Shown: positions 9,815 through 17,684, counted from the stretch's first letter. The stretch: 64,000 nt of DNA from Loktanella sp. PT4BL (GCF_003201935.1 NZ_QJJL01000006.1:99197-163196); one strand, 5' to 3'. Made by a program: numbers and translations. The notes: a model not told the origin generated them from the sequence alone.

Positions 9815-10564
9815 ATGACGCACGCCCTGAAATCGATCCAAGAAAATTGGCGTGGTGGAAAAGCATCGCTTCGGTTTTTATTGGGCACACCAGCAGCAAT
9901 GGGCAGGATAGCGCTCGGAGCGCAAGTCGGCAGGCCAGCACGGACACCACTTGAAAGCCTGTTCGCAAAGTATCTAGAAGACTGTCGATTTGAAGTTATT
10001 GTCGAAGGAGAAATTCCTGCGGCAGGCACAGGCTGCATTCTTTCTCACAACGAGACATCGTTCGCGGACCTCGCAGCATATTTCGTTGCGATCTGGCCGC
10101 ATGTGGATCGGCTCGCCGGTGCCGATGTATACCGGCATATCCCCTTCGCCCGTAAAGCCTGTGCGAAAATCGATATTGAATTGGTCGCGCGGGGCAACCG
10201 AAGGTCCACCGACCCCCTTGTCGACCGCATGGTGGCCGCGGCGAAGGCAGGCAAAAGAGTTGGTTGGGGAGGCGAAGGCAGGCTTTCGGGTCGAGACGGC
10301 GTCGGTCGTTTCAAGGTGGGCGGCAGCATCATTGCGATCAGGGCAAAAGCACCCGTCATTCCGGTGGTCATACATGGTGGCCATCATGCCATGCAGCTTG
10401 GAACCGTCCGGGCACGACCGAGCACGATACACGTCCGTTTCTGCAAGCCCGTTTCGACCGAACACTACGAAGAAGCCGACGCGCGGGACCTTGCCAATAA
10501 ACTGCAACAGGTCGTTTCTGAAAACTACACCGCGCTTTCCGAGCGTCAGGCGGATGTAAGATAA
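9815..10564 (+). CDS. PlsC-type lysophospholipid acyltransferase, altered HX4D box
   Basis: 249 residues. The PlsC fold is recognisable: a catalytic-box region near residue 77 (ILSHNETSFADLAAYF), a middle block with ARGNRRSTD, and the acyl-phosphate-binding block WGGEGRLSGRDGVGRFKVGG, matching the family FPEGTRS..G...FKxG element. The final PVIPVVIHGG also fits. In the canonical box N-H-x4-D, the His is replaced here by Glu (N-E-T-S-F-A-D) with a His one residue before the Asn. The gene stands alone downstream of a 300-nt promoter region. It would act on lysophosphatidate or another lysolipid at the inner membrane if active. Confidence 0.8.
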   Translation: MTHALKSIQENWRGGKASLRFLLGTPAAMGRIALGAQVGRPARTPLESLFAKYLEDCRFEVIVEGEIPAAGTGCILSHNETSFADLAAYFVAIWPHVDRLAGADVYRHIPFARKACAKIDIELVARGNRRSTDPLVDRMVAAAKAGKRVGWGGEGRLSGRDGVGRFKVGGSIIAIRAKAPVIPVVIHGGHHAMQLGTVRARPSTIHVRFCKPVSTEHYEEADARDLANKLQQVVSENYTALSERQADVR

Positions 10565-10621
10565 TCACTCTTTGGGTCTCACATTGCTTTTGCAGCGAAC
10601 CGAGCGCATGCCCCAGCAGCT

Positions 10622-10750
10622 CTATTCCGCATTTGGCTCGCGGAAGCATCCCTCGCATAACGGCAGCGTCATCCTGTGTGGCTGACGTCCATCGCAGACG
10701 TCGCAATATGGCATCGCGCCAACAAGGCCAAGGGTTCCAAGCTGCACCAT
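10622..10750 (-). CDS. Possible very small zinc-ribbon-like protein
   Basis: 42 residues from the ATG at 10750, or 30 from the ATG at 10714. The only argument for coding is two CxxC pairs spaced like a small zinc ribbon (YCDVCDG and LCEGCFREP, 14 residues between pairs). It lies directly downstream of the terminator of the leftward binding-protein gene, with no obvious Shine-Dalgarno sequence. It may be a chance reading frame. Confidence 0.25.
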   Translation of the reverse strand: MVQLGTLGLVGAMPYCDVCDGRQPHRMTLPLCEGCFREPNAE

Positions 10751-10757
10751 GTAAATC

Positions 10758-10786
10758 AAAGGCCCCGTGCAACGCACGGGGCCTTT
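10758..10786 (-). terminator. Rho-independent terminator of the pyrimidine transport/catabolism operon
   Basis: Perfect 13-bp stem AAAGGCCCCGTGC (10758-10770) / GCACGGGGCCTTT (10774-10786) with a 3-nt loop, about 44 nt after the leftward binding-protein gene. On the minus strand it is followed by TTTGATTTA, and it could also work in the plus direction. Confidence 0.85.
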
Positions 10787-10829
10787 CGTTATCGCAAGGT
10801 CCTTGATCAAGCCCGGGACAGCGTTGCAC

Positions 10830-11822
10830 CTAGTTCAAAGCAGCATCCGTAATCACGCTTGTCCATGCGCCTTCCGGCTGCGCGGAGATCACCGGGTCAG
10901 AGCCACCCGCCAAGAGCGTATCAACGGTGCGCTGGAAATCCGCCGGATCAAGCGCGCCATTGGACCCTGCGGTCAGCTTGGCAATCTCGCCCATCATCCG
11001 GATCTGCGCAGCCTCGGACTGTGCACCGGTCTCGTCATTGTCCAGAACGATGCCAGCGGCCTCAACCGGGTTTTCTTCGGCCCATTTCCAGCCCTTCATC
11101 GAAGCGCGCACAAAACGCACCATCTTGTCGACAAAGACCGGATCTTCGAGGTTCTCTTCCAGCGCATAGATGCCATCTTCAAGCGTGGCGACCCCCTGGT
11201 CCTCATACATGAAGGTCACCAGCTCATCCTCGGACACACCCGCATCCAAAACCTGACCATATTCGTTATAGGTCATGGTCGAGATACAATCGGCCTCTCG
11301 GTTCAAGAGCGGATCAACGTTGAAACCCTGCCGCAGCACGGTCACACCCTCTTCACCACCATCGGTGGGAATGCCGGCCTGGCTCATCCAGCTCAGGAAC
11401 GGGTATTCATTACCAAAGAACCACACGCCAATTGTCTTGCCGCGGAAATCCTCGACCGTTTCAATGCCGGTGTCTTTCCAGCATGTCAGCATCAGACCGG
11501 ATGTCTTGAACGGCTGCGCGATATTGACAACAGGCAGACCGCGTTCGCGGGCCGCCAGCGCGGATGGCATCCAGTTCAGCATTACATCGGCACCACCGCC
11601 GGCCAGCACCTGTGGCGGCGCGATATCCGGACCACCGGGCAGAATCGTGACATTCAGCCCTTCTTCCTCATAGAAGCCCTGATCCAGCGCCACATAGTAT
11701 CCCGCAAACTGTGCCTGCGTGACCCACTGCAACTGTAGTGTCACATCATTGGCGTGGGCATCCGCATGGGCCATGCCACCCAGTCCAGCGGCCATCGCCG
11801 CTGCCATCATCATCTTTTTCAT
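10830..11822 (-). CDS. ABC transporter substrate-binding protein, NMT1/THI5-like (probable pyrimidine importer)
   Basis: 330 residues. The signal peptide is MKKMMMAAAMAAGLGGMAHA with cleavage near residue 20. The mature start VTLQLQWVTQAQFAGYYVAL and the following GFYEEEGLNVTILPGG are typical of NMT1/ThiY-like binding proteins that bind pyrimidine rings or other small aromatics. A good ribosome site (CTAGGAGGTC) lies 4 nt before the ATG. It is the last gene of a leftward operon that encodes two permeases, an ATPase, dihydropyrimidinase and N-carbamoyl-beta-alanine amidohydrolase, so uracil/thymine or dihydropyrimidine import is the likely role. The specificity is inferred from context. Confidence 0.9.
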   Translation of the reverse strand: MKKMMMAAAMAAGLGGMAHADAHANDVTLQLQWVTQAQFAGYYVALDQGFYEEEGLNVTILPGGPDIAPPQVLAGGGADVMLNWMPSALAARERGLPVVNIAQPFKTSGLMLTCWKDTGIETVEDFRGKTIGVWFFGNEYPFLSWMSQAGIPTDGGEEGVTVLRQGFNVDPLLNREADCISTMTYNEYGQVLDAGVSEDELVTFMYEDQGVATLEDGIYALEENLEDPVFVDKMVRFVRASMKGWKWAEENPVEAAGIVLDNDETGAQSEAAQIRMMGEIAKLTAGSNGALDPADFQRTVDTLLAGGSDPVISAQPEGAWTSVITDAALN

Positions 11823-11870
11823 TTTGACCTCCTAGTCAGTTGTTACACCCTCTTTGCGGGGCTCAATTCT

Positions 11871-12722
11871 TTATTTGCGTTGCGATGGGTGCCAAAAGGT
11901 CACCCGCCCCTCAATCCATGCCATCAATCCGTAAAAAGCACTTCCGGCCAATGCGGCAACGACAATCTCGGCCCAGACCATATCAAGCGCAAGACGCCCC
12001 ACCGAAGTCGAGATGCGAAAACCCATGCCCACGGTGGGAGAGCCGAAAAATTCAGCAACAATCGCCCCGATCAGCGCCAGAGTCGTCGCAATTTTAAGCC
12101 CGTTGAAGATAAACGGCATCGCCGCAGGCAGGCGCAATTTGAACAGCGTCGGCCAATAGCCCGCGCCATAGGTGCGCATCAGATCGCGCTGCATCGCTGT
12201 CGTGTCGCGCAAACCGGCCACGGTGTTCACAAGGATCGGGAAGAACACCATCACCGCAACCACAGCCGCCTTGGACTGCCAGTCACTCCCCAGCCAACGG
12301 ACGAAAATCGGTGCAATCCCCACAATCGGCAAGGCCGCCATAAAGCCACCCACCGGCAGAATGCCGCGCGTCAGAAAATCCGACCGGTCGGCAAGAATAG
12401 CCACACCAAAGGCCGCCAGCATCCCGATGAGATAACCGGTCATGGCCCCTTTGATGATCGTCTGGACAAAATCCGCCCAAAGCGTCGGAATTTCATTGGC
12501 AAACCGCTCGGCAATCATCGTGGGGGGCGGCAGGATAATCGGGCTGATCTCCAACAGGCGCACCAGAAGCTCCCACATGATCAGCAGTGTCAGACCGAAA
12601 ATCGCAGGCACCAATAACCTGACCAGACGGGTATTTGCCGCGGCACTATTCGCCAACCGCGCGTTGACAAACCAGCCCGCCGCCCAGATCGCCAAAGCGC
12701 TGATAATCGCTGTCCCCGTCAT
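11871..12722 (-). CDS. ABC transporter permease, TauC/SsuC/ThiX-like
   Basis: 283 residues with an N-terminal membrane anchor and a BPD_transp_1 domain. The EAA loop region reads DLMRTYGAGYWPTLFKLRLP, and the family-typical PTVGMGFRI precedes the last membrane segments. The start overlaps the stop of the second permease gene by 4 nt. The two unlike permeases should form the channel of the importer whose binding protein and ATPase are encoded on either side. Inner membrane. Confidence 0.92.
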   Translation of the reverse strand: MTGTAIISALAIWAAGWFVNARLANSAAANTRLVRLLVPAIFGLTLLIMWELLVRLLEISPIILPPPTMIAERFANEIPTLWADFVQTIIKGAMTGYLIGMLAAFGVAILADRSDFLTRGILPVGGFMAALPIVGIAPIFVRWLGSDWQSKAAVVAVMVFFPILVNTVAGLRDTTAMQRDLMRTYGAGYWPTLFKLRLPAAMPFIFNGLKIATTLALIGAIVAEFFGSPTVGMGFRISTSVGRLALDMVWAEIVVAALAGSAFYGLMAWIEGRVTFWHPSQRK

Positions 12723-13639
12723 ACCGCCTGCATCCCCATCCGGCGCAGAGTCCAGCGTTCAACCAGGCTAAAAAACCCCACGAGGGCCGCCGCCGTCAGG
12801 GCCGCTGCAAAAAGGGCGGCCCATGTGACCAAAGGCTGGCCGTATTGATCGCCCACCAGCATCCGCGCACCGAAACCCGCACGCGCACCCGTCGGCAATT
12901 CGGCGACAATCGCGCCGACCAATGACGCCGAAATCCCGATCTTAAGCGAGGCAAAAAGATAGGGCACCGAGGCCGGCAACCGCAGCTTCCAGAACCCCTG
13001 TGCGGGGCTCGCATAATAGGTGCGCAGCAAATCAAGCTGCATACCGTCAGGGCTGCGCAGCCCCTTCACCATGCCCACGACGACAGGAAAGAAACTCAGA
13101 TAGGCGCTGATCACCGCCTTCGGAAACAGTCCCTGAATGCCGATCGCGCCCATCATCACAATAATCATCGGCGCAAGGGCCAGAATAGGAATGGTCTGGC
13201 TGGCAATCGCCCAGGGCATCACGCTCATATCCATGGCGCGGTTATACACGATCCCCACCGCCAACACGATACCAAGGCCTGTCCCGATCACAAAACCCAC
13301 CAGCGTGGCCGACAAGGTCACCCAGCCATGAAAGACCAGTGACCGCCGCGATGTGATGCTCTGCAAGGCAATCGTATTCCACATCTCCACCACAACCTGA
13401 TGCGGCGAGGGCAAACGCGGCCGCTCCAGCGTATAGGTCATGCCGAACAATTGCGGGTTACGCAGTGCAAGCCCGACACCCGAAAGCTCTTGGCGCGCCA
13501 CAGGCGTATCCGGCGTCACCGCAATATCCTGCCGCTGTGCCAGATCCGCCGTCAGATGCATATTCATCGGCACAACAGACACGATCCAGAACAAGAGGAT
13601 CGCCCCTATAACGGTCAGAACCGGCAGAACAGACTTCAC
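12719..13639 (-). CDS. ABC transporter permease, TauC/SsuC/ThiX-like
   Basis: 306 residues with an N-terminal transmembrane segment (LPVLTVIGAILLFWIVSVVP), a periplasmic stretch of about 90 residues, and the permease domain. The EAA region reads DLLRTYYASPAQGFWKLRLP, and GARAGFGARMLVGDQYGQP corresponds to the conserved loop near the fifth segment. It is a paralog of the 11871-12722 product with a longer N-terminal part. It starts 45 nt after the ATPase gene stop within the same operon. Confidence 0.92.
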   Translation of the reverse strand: MKSVLPVLTVIGAILLFWIVSVVPMNMHLTADLAQRQDIAVTPDTPVARQELSGVGLALRNPQLFGMTYTLERPRLPSPHQVVVEMWNTIALQSITSRRSLVFHGWVTLSATLVGFVIGTGLGIVLAVGIVYNRAMDMSVMPWAIASQTIPILALAPMIIVMMGAIGIQGLFPKAVISAYLSFFPVVVGMVKGLRSPDGMQLDLLRTYYASPAQGFWKLRLPASVPYLFASLKIGISASLVGAIVAELPTGARAGFGARMLVGDQYGQPLVTWAALFAAALTAAALVGFFSLVERWTLRRMGMQAV

Positions 13640-13684
13640 CTGCCCACCTCATCATCTTGCCAACAATACTCCCCCCGGAGGGTC

Positions 13685-14467
13685 CTACACATCGTCATGG
13701 CCTGCCCTCAGCCCGTCACGCACCCTGTGCGCAATCTCGATAAACTCGGGTGTATCGCGAATATCCAAAGGCCGCTCTTTGGGCAGCGGGCTTTCGATCA
13801 CATCGGTAATCCGCCCTGGACGCGGCGACATGACCACAATCTTGGTCGACAGATACACCGCCTCGGGGATCGAGTGGGTCACAAAGCCAATGGTCTTTTC
13901 GGTGCGCGCCCACAGCTGCAACAACTGCTCGTTCAGGTGATCACGCACGATCTCATCCAGCGCACCAAAGGGTTCGTCCATCAACAGGATATCCGCATCA
14001 AAGGCCAAGGCCCGCGCAATCGAGGCACGTTGCTGCATCCCGCCGGACAACTGCCACGGAAATTTCTTCTCGAACCCCGCCAGATCAACAAGGTCCAGCA
14101 CCCGCGCCACCCGTTCGGCCTGTTCCGCCTTGGAGAACCCCATGATCTCAAGCGGCAGCTTGATATTGCCGCCAATCGTACGCCAAGGATACAAGCCGGC
14201 CGCCTGAAACACATAGCCATAGGCCCGCGCCATCCGCGCCTCGTCCGGTGTCATGCCATTGACGGATATCTCCCCACCAGTGGGGGTTTCCAGCCCCGCA
14301 ATGCAGCGAAGGAACGTCGTCTTGCCACAGCCAGAAGGACCGATAAACGACACGAAGTCCCCCTTGTTGATCTCAAGGTTCACGTCCTTGAGCGCATGCA
14401 CAGGGCCATCATTGGTCTCAAACGTCAGGTTCAGACCTTCCGCTTTAATTGTCGTATTCAAAGCCAC
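13685..14467 (-). CDS. ABC transporter ATP-binding protein (nitrate/taurine/pyrimidine type)
   Basis: 260 residues, the normal size. Walker A GPSGCGKTTFLR (about 42-53), Q-loop, signature LSGGMQQRASIARAL (about 138), Walker B ILLMDEPFGALDEI (about 158) and the switch His in FVTHSIPEAVYLS are all intact. It belongs to the TauB/SsuB/ThiZ-like group, matching the permeases. A REP-like palindrome (14481-14501) lies in the 49-nt gap between the dihydropyrimidinase stop and this start. Confidence 0.94.
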   Translation of the reverse strand: MALNTTIKAEGLNLTFETNDGPVHALKDVNLEINKGDFVSFIGPSGCGKTTFLRCIAGLETPTGGEISVNGMTPDEARMARAYGYVFQAAGLYPWRTIGGNIKLPLEIMGFSKAEQAERVARVLDLVDLAGFEKKFPWQLSGGMQQRASIARALAFDADILLMDEPFGALDEIVRDHLNEQLLQLWARTEKTIGFVTHSIPEAVYLSTKIVVMSPRPGRITDVIESPLPKERPLDIRDTPEFIEIAHRVRDGLRAGHDDV

Positions 14468-14480
14468 ATTTCACCCCGCA

Positions 14481-14501
14481 GTCCCGGACCTGATCCGGGA
14501 C
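14481..14501. repeat. REP-like palindrome, copy 1
   Basis: Stem arms GTCCCGGA and TCCGGGAC with 5-nt loop CCTGA, flanked by CGCA before and CTC after. The same unit occurs at 15995, 16350, 16390 (inverted) and 37801, with a variant at 41345. It lies between the dihydropyrimidinase and ATPase genes and may end, process or stabilise the operon mRNA. Confidence 0.85.
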
Positions 14502-14516
14502 CTCATCCACTCTACC

Positions 14517-15971
14517 TTAGACACCCGTCGCCGGAATACCGGTCCGCTCCACCGGTCGCGGCGCGGTCAGTTCCTTCCACTTCGACAGCGCCTTGTTCGT
14601 CGGCGTATTCGCCTCGCGTTTGACAAATTTGCCGTGGCCTTCCTGCGTGCGTACTTCGCCATCATGGATCGCGACATGGCCCCGCGTCAGGGTAAAGCGC
14701 GGCAGGCCCTTCACTTGCTTGCCCTCGAACACGTTGTAATCAATCGCTGATTGCTGCGCGCCGGCGGTAATCGTCTTGGACTTCTCTGGGTCCCAGACCA
14801 CCAGATCGGCATCGGCCCCCACCAGAACGGCCCCCTTGCGCGGATAGCAATTCAGCACTTTCGCGATATTCGTCGAGGTCACGGCGACAAATTCGTTCAT
14901 CGTCAGACGCCCCGTGCCAACGCCATGGGTCCAGAGCATCGGCATCCGGTCCTCAAGACCACCTGTACCATTCGGGATCTTCGTGAAATCGCCCACGCCA
15001 TAGCGTTTCTGTTCTGTGGTGAAGGCGCAATGGTCCGTCGCAACAACGCTCAAAGAACCAGACTGCAGTCCAGCCCAGAGGCTATCCTGATGCTGCTTAT
15101 TGCGGAAAGGGGGCGACATCACGCGGCGCGCGGCATGGTCCCAATCCTTGTTGAAATACTCAGATTCATCCAGCGTCAGATGCTGGATCAGCGGCTCGCC
15201 CCAGACGCGTTTGCCCTGCATACGGGCACGCCGGATCGCCTCATGCGCCTCTTCGCAGGACACATGCACGATATAAAGCGGCACGCCGGTCATATCGGCG
15301 ATCATAATGGCACGGTTCGCGGCCTCGCCCTCGACCTGCGGCGGGCGGGAATAGGCATGCGCCTCGGGTCCGGTATTGCCTTCGGCCAGCAGTTTCGCGG
15401 ACAGTTCCGCGACCACATCACCGTTCTCGGCATGGACCATCGCAATGGCCCCTAGCGAGGCGAGACGCGAGAAGGACGCGTACATTTCGTCATCATTGAC
15501 CATCAGCGCGCCCTTGTAGGCCATGAAGTGCTTGAAGGTGTTGATGCCGCGGTCCTTGACCACGCTTTCCATCTCGTTGAACACCTGCTCGCCCCACCAT
15601 GTCACAGCCATGTGGAAGGAATAGTCGCAGTTCGCGCGGCCCGACTTGTTGTCCCACATCTGAAGCGCATCATGCAGGCCCTGACCCGGCGCAGGCAGCG
15701 CAAAATCGACAACCATCGTCGTGCCACCAGAGAGTGCTGCACGCGTTCCGCTTTCGAAATCATCGGTGGAGTATGTGCCCATGAAAGGCATTTCCAAATG
15801 GGTATGCGGGTCAATGCCGCCAGGCATGACGTAGCATCCGGTCGCGTCGAGCTCTTCGTCGCCCTTCAGGTTCGGCCCGATCTCGATGATCCTGCCGCCG
15901 TCGATTAGAACGTCTGCCTTATAGGTCAGGTCAGCGGTGACGATAGTTCCGTTTTTGATGACTTTGGTCAT
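14517..15971 (-). CDS. hydA: Dihydropyrimidinase (D-hydantoinase)
   Basis: 484 residues, the family length. It catalyses ring opening of dihydrouracil/dihydrothymine to N-carbamoyl-beta-alanine (or the 2-methyl form), the second step of reductive pyrimidine breakdown. Zinc ligands are visible in PGGIDPHTHLEMPF, the carboxylated Lys in KHFMAYKGALMV, His in VHAENGD and YIVHVSCEEA, and Asp in VVATDHCAF. It lies between the amidohydrolase gene, from which it is separated by a GIY-YIG gene and palindromes, and the ABC transporter genes, all leftward. Substrate assignment to dihydropyrimidine rather than hydantoin rests on the neighbouring preA/preT and rutR-like genes. Confidence 0.93.
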   Translation of the reverse strand: MTKVIKNGTIVTADLTYKADVLIDGGRIIEIGPNLKGDEELDATGCYVMPGGIDPHTHLEMPFMGTYSTDDFESGTRAALSGGTTMVVDFALPAPGQGLHDALQMWDNKSGRANCDYSFHMAVTWWGEQVFNEMESVVKDRGINTFKHFMAYKGALMVNDDEMYASFSRLASLGAIAMVHAENGDVVAELSAKLLAEGNTGPEAHAYSRPPQVEGEAANRAIMIADMTGVPLYIVHVSCEEAHEAIRRARMQGKRVWGEPLIQHLTLDESEYFNKDWDHAARRVMSPPFRNKQHQDSLWAGLQSGSLSVVATDHCAFTTEQKRYGVGDFTKIPNGTGGLEDRMPMLWTHGVGTGRLTMNEFVAVTSTNIAKVLNCYPRKGAVLVGADADLVVWDPEKSKTITAGAQQSAIDYNVFEGKQVKGLPRFTLTRGHVAIHDGEVRTQEGHGKFVKREANTPTNKALSKWKELTAPRPVERTGIPATGV

Positions 15972-15994
15972 TGGTCTCTCCCAAGTGCTACGCA

Positions 15995-16015
15995 GTCCCT
16001 GACTTGATCAGGGAC
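15995..16015. repeat. REP-like palindrome, copy 2 (compensated stem)
   Basis: Arms GTCCCTGA and TCAGGGAC, loop CTTGA. Compared with the other copies, one base pair of the stem is changed on both sides (CGG to CTG with CCG to CAG), so pairing is kept. This is evidence that the folded form matters. It lies 24 nt upstream of the dihydropyrimidinase start and just past the end of the GIY-YIG gene. Confidence 0.85.
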
Positions 16016-16016
16016 C

Positions 16017-16307
16017 TCAGAGAAACGAGACCTCCATCATCAAATCGGACCACTTTGGATTCTGTGCGTTGATCAGCGCATCTTTCCAAGCGCGCCGCCA
16101 GCGTTTGAGTTTCTTTTCGCGGGCGATCGCTTCGTGCAGCGTTTCGTGCATTTCGAAATAGACCAGCTTGCGAATACGGTACCTGGATGTGTGGGTGCCG
16201 CCCATGCCTGACTTGTGCTCGGACATACGTTTGAGCAGGTCGCCGGTCACGCCAATGTAGATCGCCGTGTTCGACTGGCAGGCCGCGATGTAGGTGTAGA
16301 ATGCCAT
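16017..16307 (-). CDS. Single-domain GIY-YIG nuclease
   Basis: 96 residues. The GIY-YIG core is present: YTYIAACQSNTAIYIGVTGD supplies the two strands (YI and YIG), followed by the conserved Arg in LLKRMSEHKSG and Glu in HEAIAREKKLKRW. Single-domain proteins of this UPF0213/YhbQ-like type are small DNA nucleases of uncertain role. The gene sits between the amidohydrolase and dihydropyrimidinase genes of one catabolic pathway and is bracketed by REP-like palindromes: one copy downstream, and an inverted pair upstream. That suggests it inserted there with its repeats, in the manner of REP-associated transposases; the mobility is inference. Confidence 0.88.
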   Translation of the reverse strand: MAFYTYIAACQSNTAIYIGVTGDLLKRMSEHKSGMGGTHTSRYRIRKLVYFEMHETLHEAIAREKKLKRWRRAWKDALINAQNPKWSDLMMEVSFL

Positions 16308-16345
16308 GGCTCACTTTTGCGCACACACGGTTAACAAAAGACCAA

Positions 16346-16414
16346 CGCAGTCCCGGACGTGATCCGGGACCTCTTGCCGCAACGTTGAGGTCCCGGATCA
16401 CGTCCGGGACTGCG
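16346..16414. repeat. Inverted pair of REP-like palindromes (28-bp perfect arms)
   Basis: Two copies of the palindrome face each other: the first spans 16346-16373 (CGCA-GTCCCGGA...TCCGGGAC-CTC) and its exact reverse complement spans 16387-16414, with a 13-nt spacer. The pair can form either two small hairpins or one 28-bp hairpin. It lies between the amidohydrolase stop (16434) and the GIY-YIG start (16307). Confidence 0.9.
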
Positions 16415-16433
16415 TGGTGATTTGTGGCAACCC

Positions 16434-17684
16434 TCACCCAACAATCTCCGCCGTTTCCACAACAGCATGAAACAGCACATCGGTCCCTGCCGCCGCCCAT
16501 TCCGGTGAAATCTCTTCCGCCTCATTGTGGCTGAGCCCGTCAACACACGGGCACATCACCATCGCCGTCGGGTAGATATCATTGATCCAGCAGGCGTCAT
16601 GCCCGGCACCCGACACGATATCCATATGGGAATACCCCAGCCGCTCGGCCGCATTGCGCACGGCTTTTACACAGCCCTCATCGAAAGCGGGCGGATCAAA
16701 CTGGCCGACGATTTCGGCCTCAAAACTGACCCCGATCTCTTCGCAAATCTTTGGCGCACGTTCCATCAGCTCGTCTACCATCGCGTTCAGCTTATCCAGT
16801 AGATGCGTGCGCATATCGACGGTGAAAACCACTTTACCTGGAATGATGTTGCGCGAGTTCGGATAGACGTCGATATGTCCAATCGCGCCCACGGCATTGG
16901 GTTGGTTCTTCATCGCGATCTCGTGCACCAGCTCTGTGATCAGCGCCAAACCACGCCCCGCATTCTTGCGCATATGCATCGGCGTTGAACCGGTATGGCT
17001 CTCCTTGCCGGTCACAGTGCACTGGATCCAGCGCAGACCCTGACCGTGGGTGACGACACCGATATCCTTGCCTTCGGCCTCCAAAATCGGCCCTTGTTCA
17101 ATATGAAGCTCGAAGAAGGCGTGCATCTTGCGGTCGCCAACTTTCTCGGGGCCTTTCCAGCCAATCCGCTCCAACTCGTCCCCGAACCGTTTGCCATCCG
17201 CATCCACACGGTCATTCGCCCAGTCCAGCGTATGTTTGCCCGCAAATACACCCGAGGCCAGCATGGCAGGGGCGTAACGGGTGCCTTCCTCATTGGTCCA
17301 GTTCGTCACGACAATCGGGTGTTTGGTCTTGATATCGAGGTCATTGAGCGTGCGGATCACCTCAAGGCCACCGAGCACACCCAACACACCATCGTATTTC
17401 CCGCCCGTGGGCTGGGTATCCAGATGCGAGCCCACATAAACCGGCAGCGCATCGGGATCCGTGCCCTCACGCCGCGCAAACATATTGCCGATCTCGTCAA
17501 CACCCATGGTACAGCCCGCAGCCTCGCACCAGCTCTGGAAAAGGTGGCGGCCTTCACTGTCTTCATCGGTCAGGGTCTGGCGGTTGTTGCCTCCCGCGAT
17601 ACCGGGGCCGATCTTGGCCATTTCCATCAGGCTGTCCCACAGCCGTTCACCGTTGATACGCAGGTTCTCTCCGGGGGCTGGCAT
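16434..17684 (-). CDS. Zn-dependent M20-type amidohydrolase (N-carbamoyl-beta-alanine amidohydrolase)
   Basis: 416 residues from the ATG at 17684, chosen for the GAGAGGA ribosome site just upstream. The metal-binding motifs of the allantoate/N-carbamoyl amino acid hydrolase family are present: YVGSHLDTQPTGGKYDGVLG, TNWTNEEGTRYAPAM and HIEQGPILEAEG. It would hydrolyse N-carbamoyl-beta-alanine to beta-alanine, CO2 and ammonia, the third step of reductive pyrimidine catabolism. A perfect RutR-type operator lies 20 nt upstream of the start and the regulator gene is divergent. Allantoate or N-carbamoyl-L-amino acid activity cannot be ruled out from sequence, but the context favours the pyrimidine pathway. 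Confidence 0.9.
   Translation of the reverse strand: MPAPGENLRINGERLWDSLMEMAKIGPGIAGGNNRQTLTDEDSEGRHLFQSWCEAAGCTMGVDEIGNMFARREGTDPDALPVYVGSHLDTQPTGGKYDGVLGVLGGLEVIRTLNDLDIKTKHPIVVTNWTNEEGTRYAPAMLASGVFAGKHTLDWANDRVDADGKRFGDELERIGWKGPEKVGDRKMHAFFELHIEQGPILEAEGKDIGVVTHGQGLRWIQCTVTGKESHTGSTPMHMRKNAGRGLALITELVHEIAMKNQPNAVGAIGHIDVYPNSRNIIPGKVVFTVDMRTHLLDKLNAMVDELMERAPKICEEIGVSFEAEIVGQFDPPAFDEGCVKAVRNAAERLGYSHMDIVSGAGHDACWINDIYPTAMVMCPCVDGLSHNEAEEISPEWAAAGTDVLFHAVVETAEIVG

Noticed and set aside
10758..10786. Attenuator or riboswitch at the hairpin near 10.77 kb
   Set aside because: The hairpin lies after a gene stop, not before a gene, and is a plain perfect stem with a short loop as in terminators.
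11824..11839. Second RutR-like site before the binding-protein gene (TTGACCTCCTAGTCAG)
   Set aside because: Only the left arm matches fully (TTGACC); the right arm has mismatches and the sequence overlaps the Shine-Dalgarno of the gene, so chance is the simplest reading.
13400..14623. 407-codon rightward frame across the ABC ATPase gene
   Set aside because: Spans a gene boundary and a REP-like palindrome on the opposite strand; composition is that of a shadow frame.
14481..16414. CRISPR array from repeated palindromes
   Set aside because: Spacing is irregular, units are separated by genes, and no cas genes are near; REP-like elements fit better.
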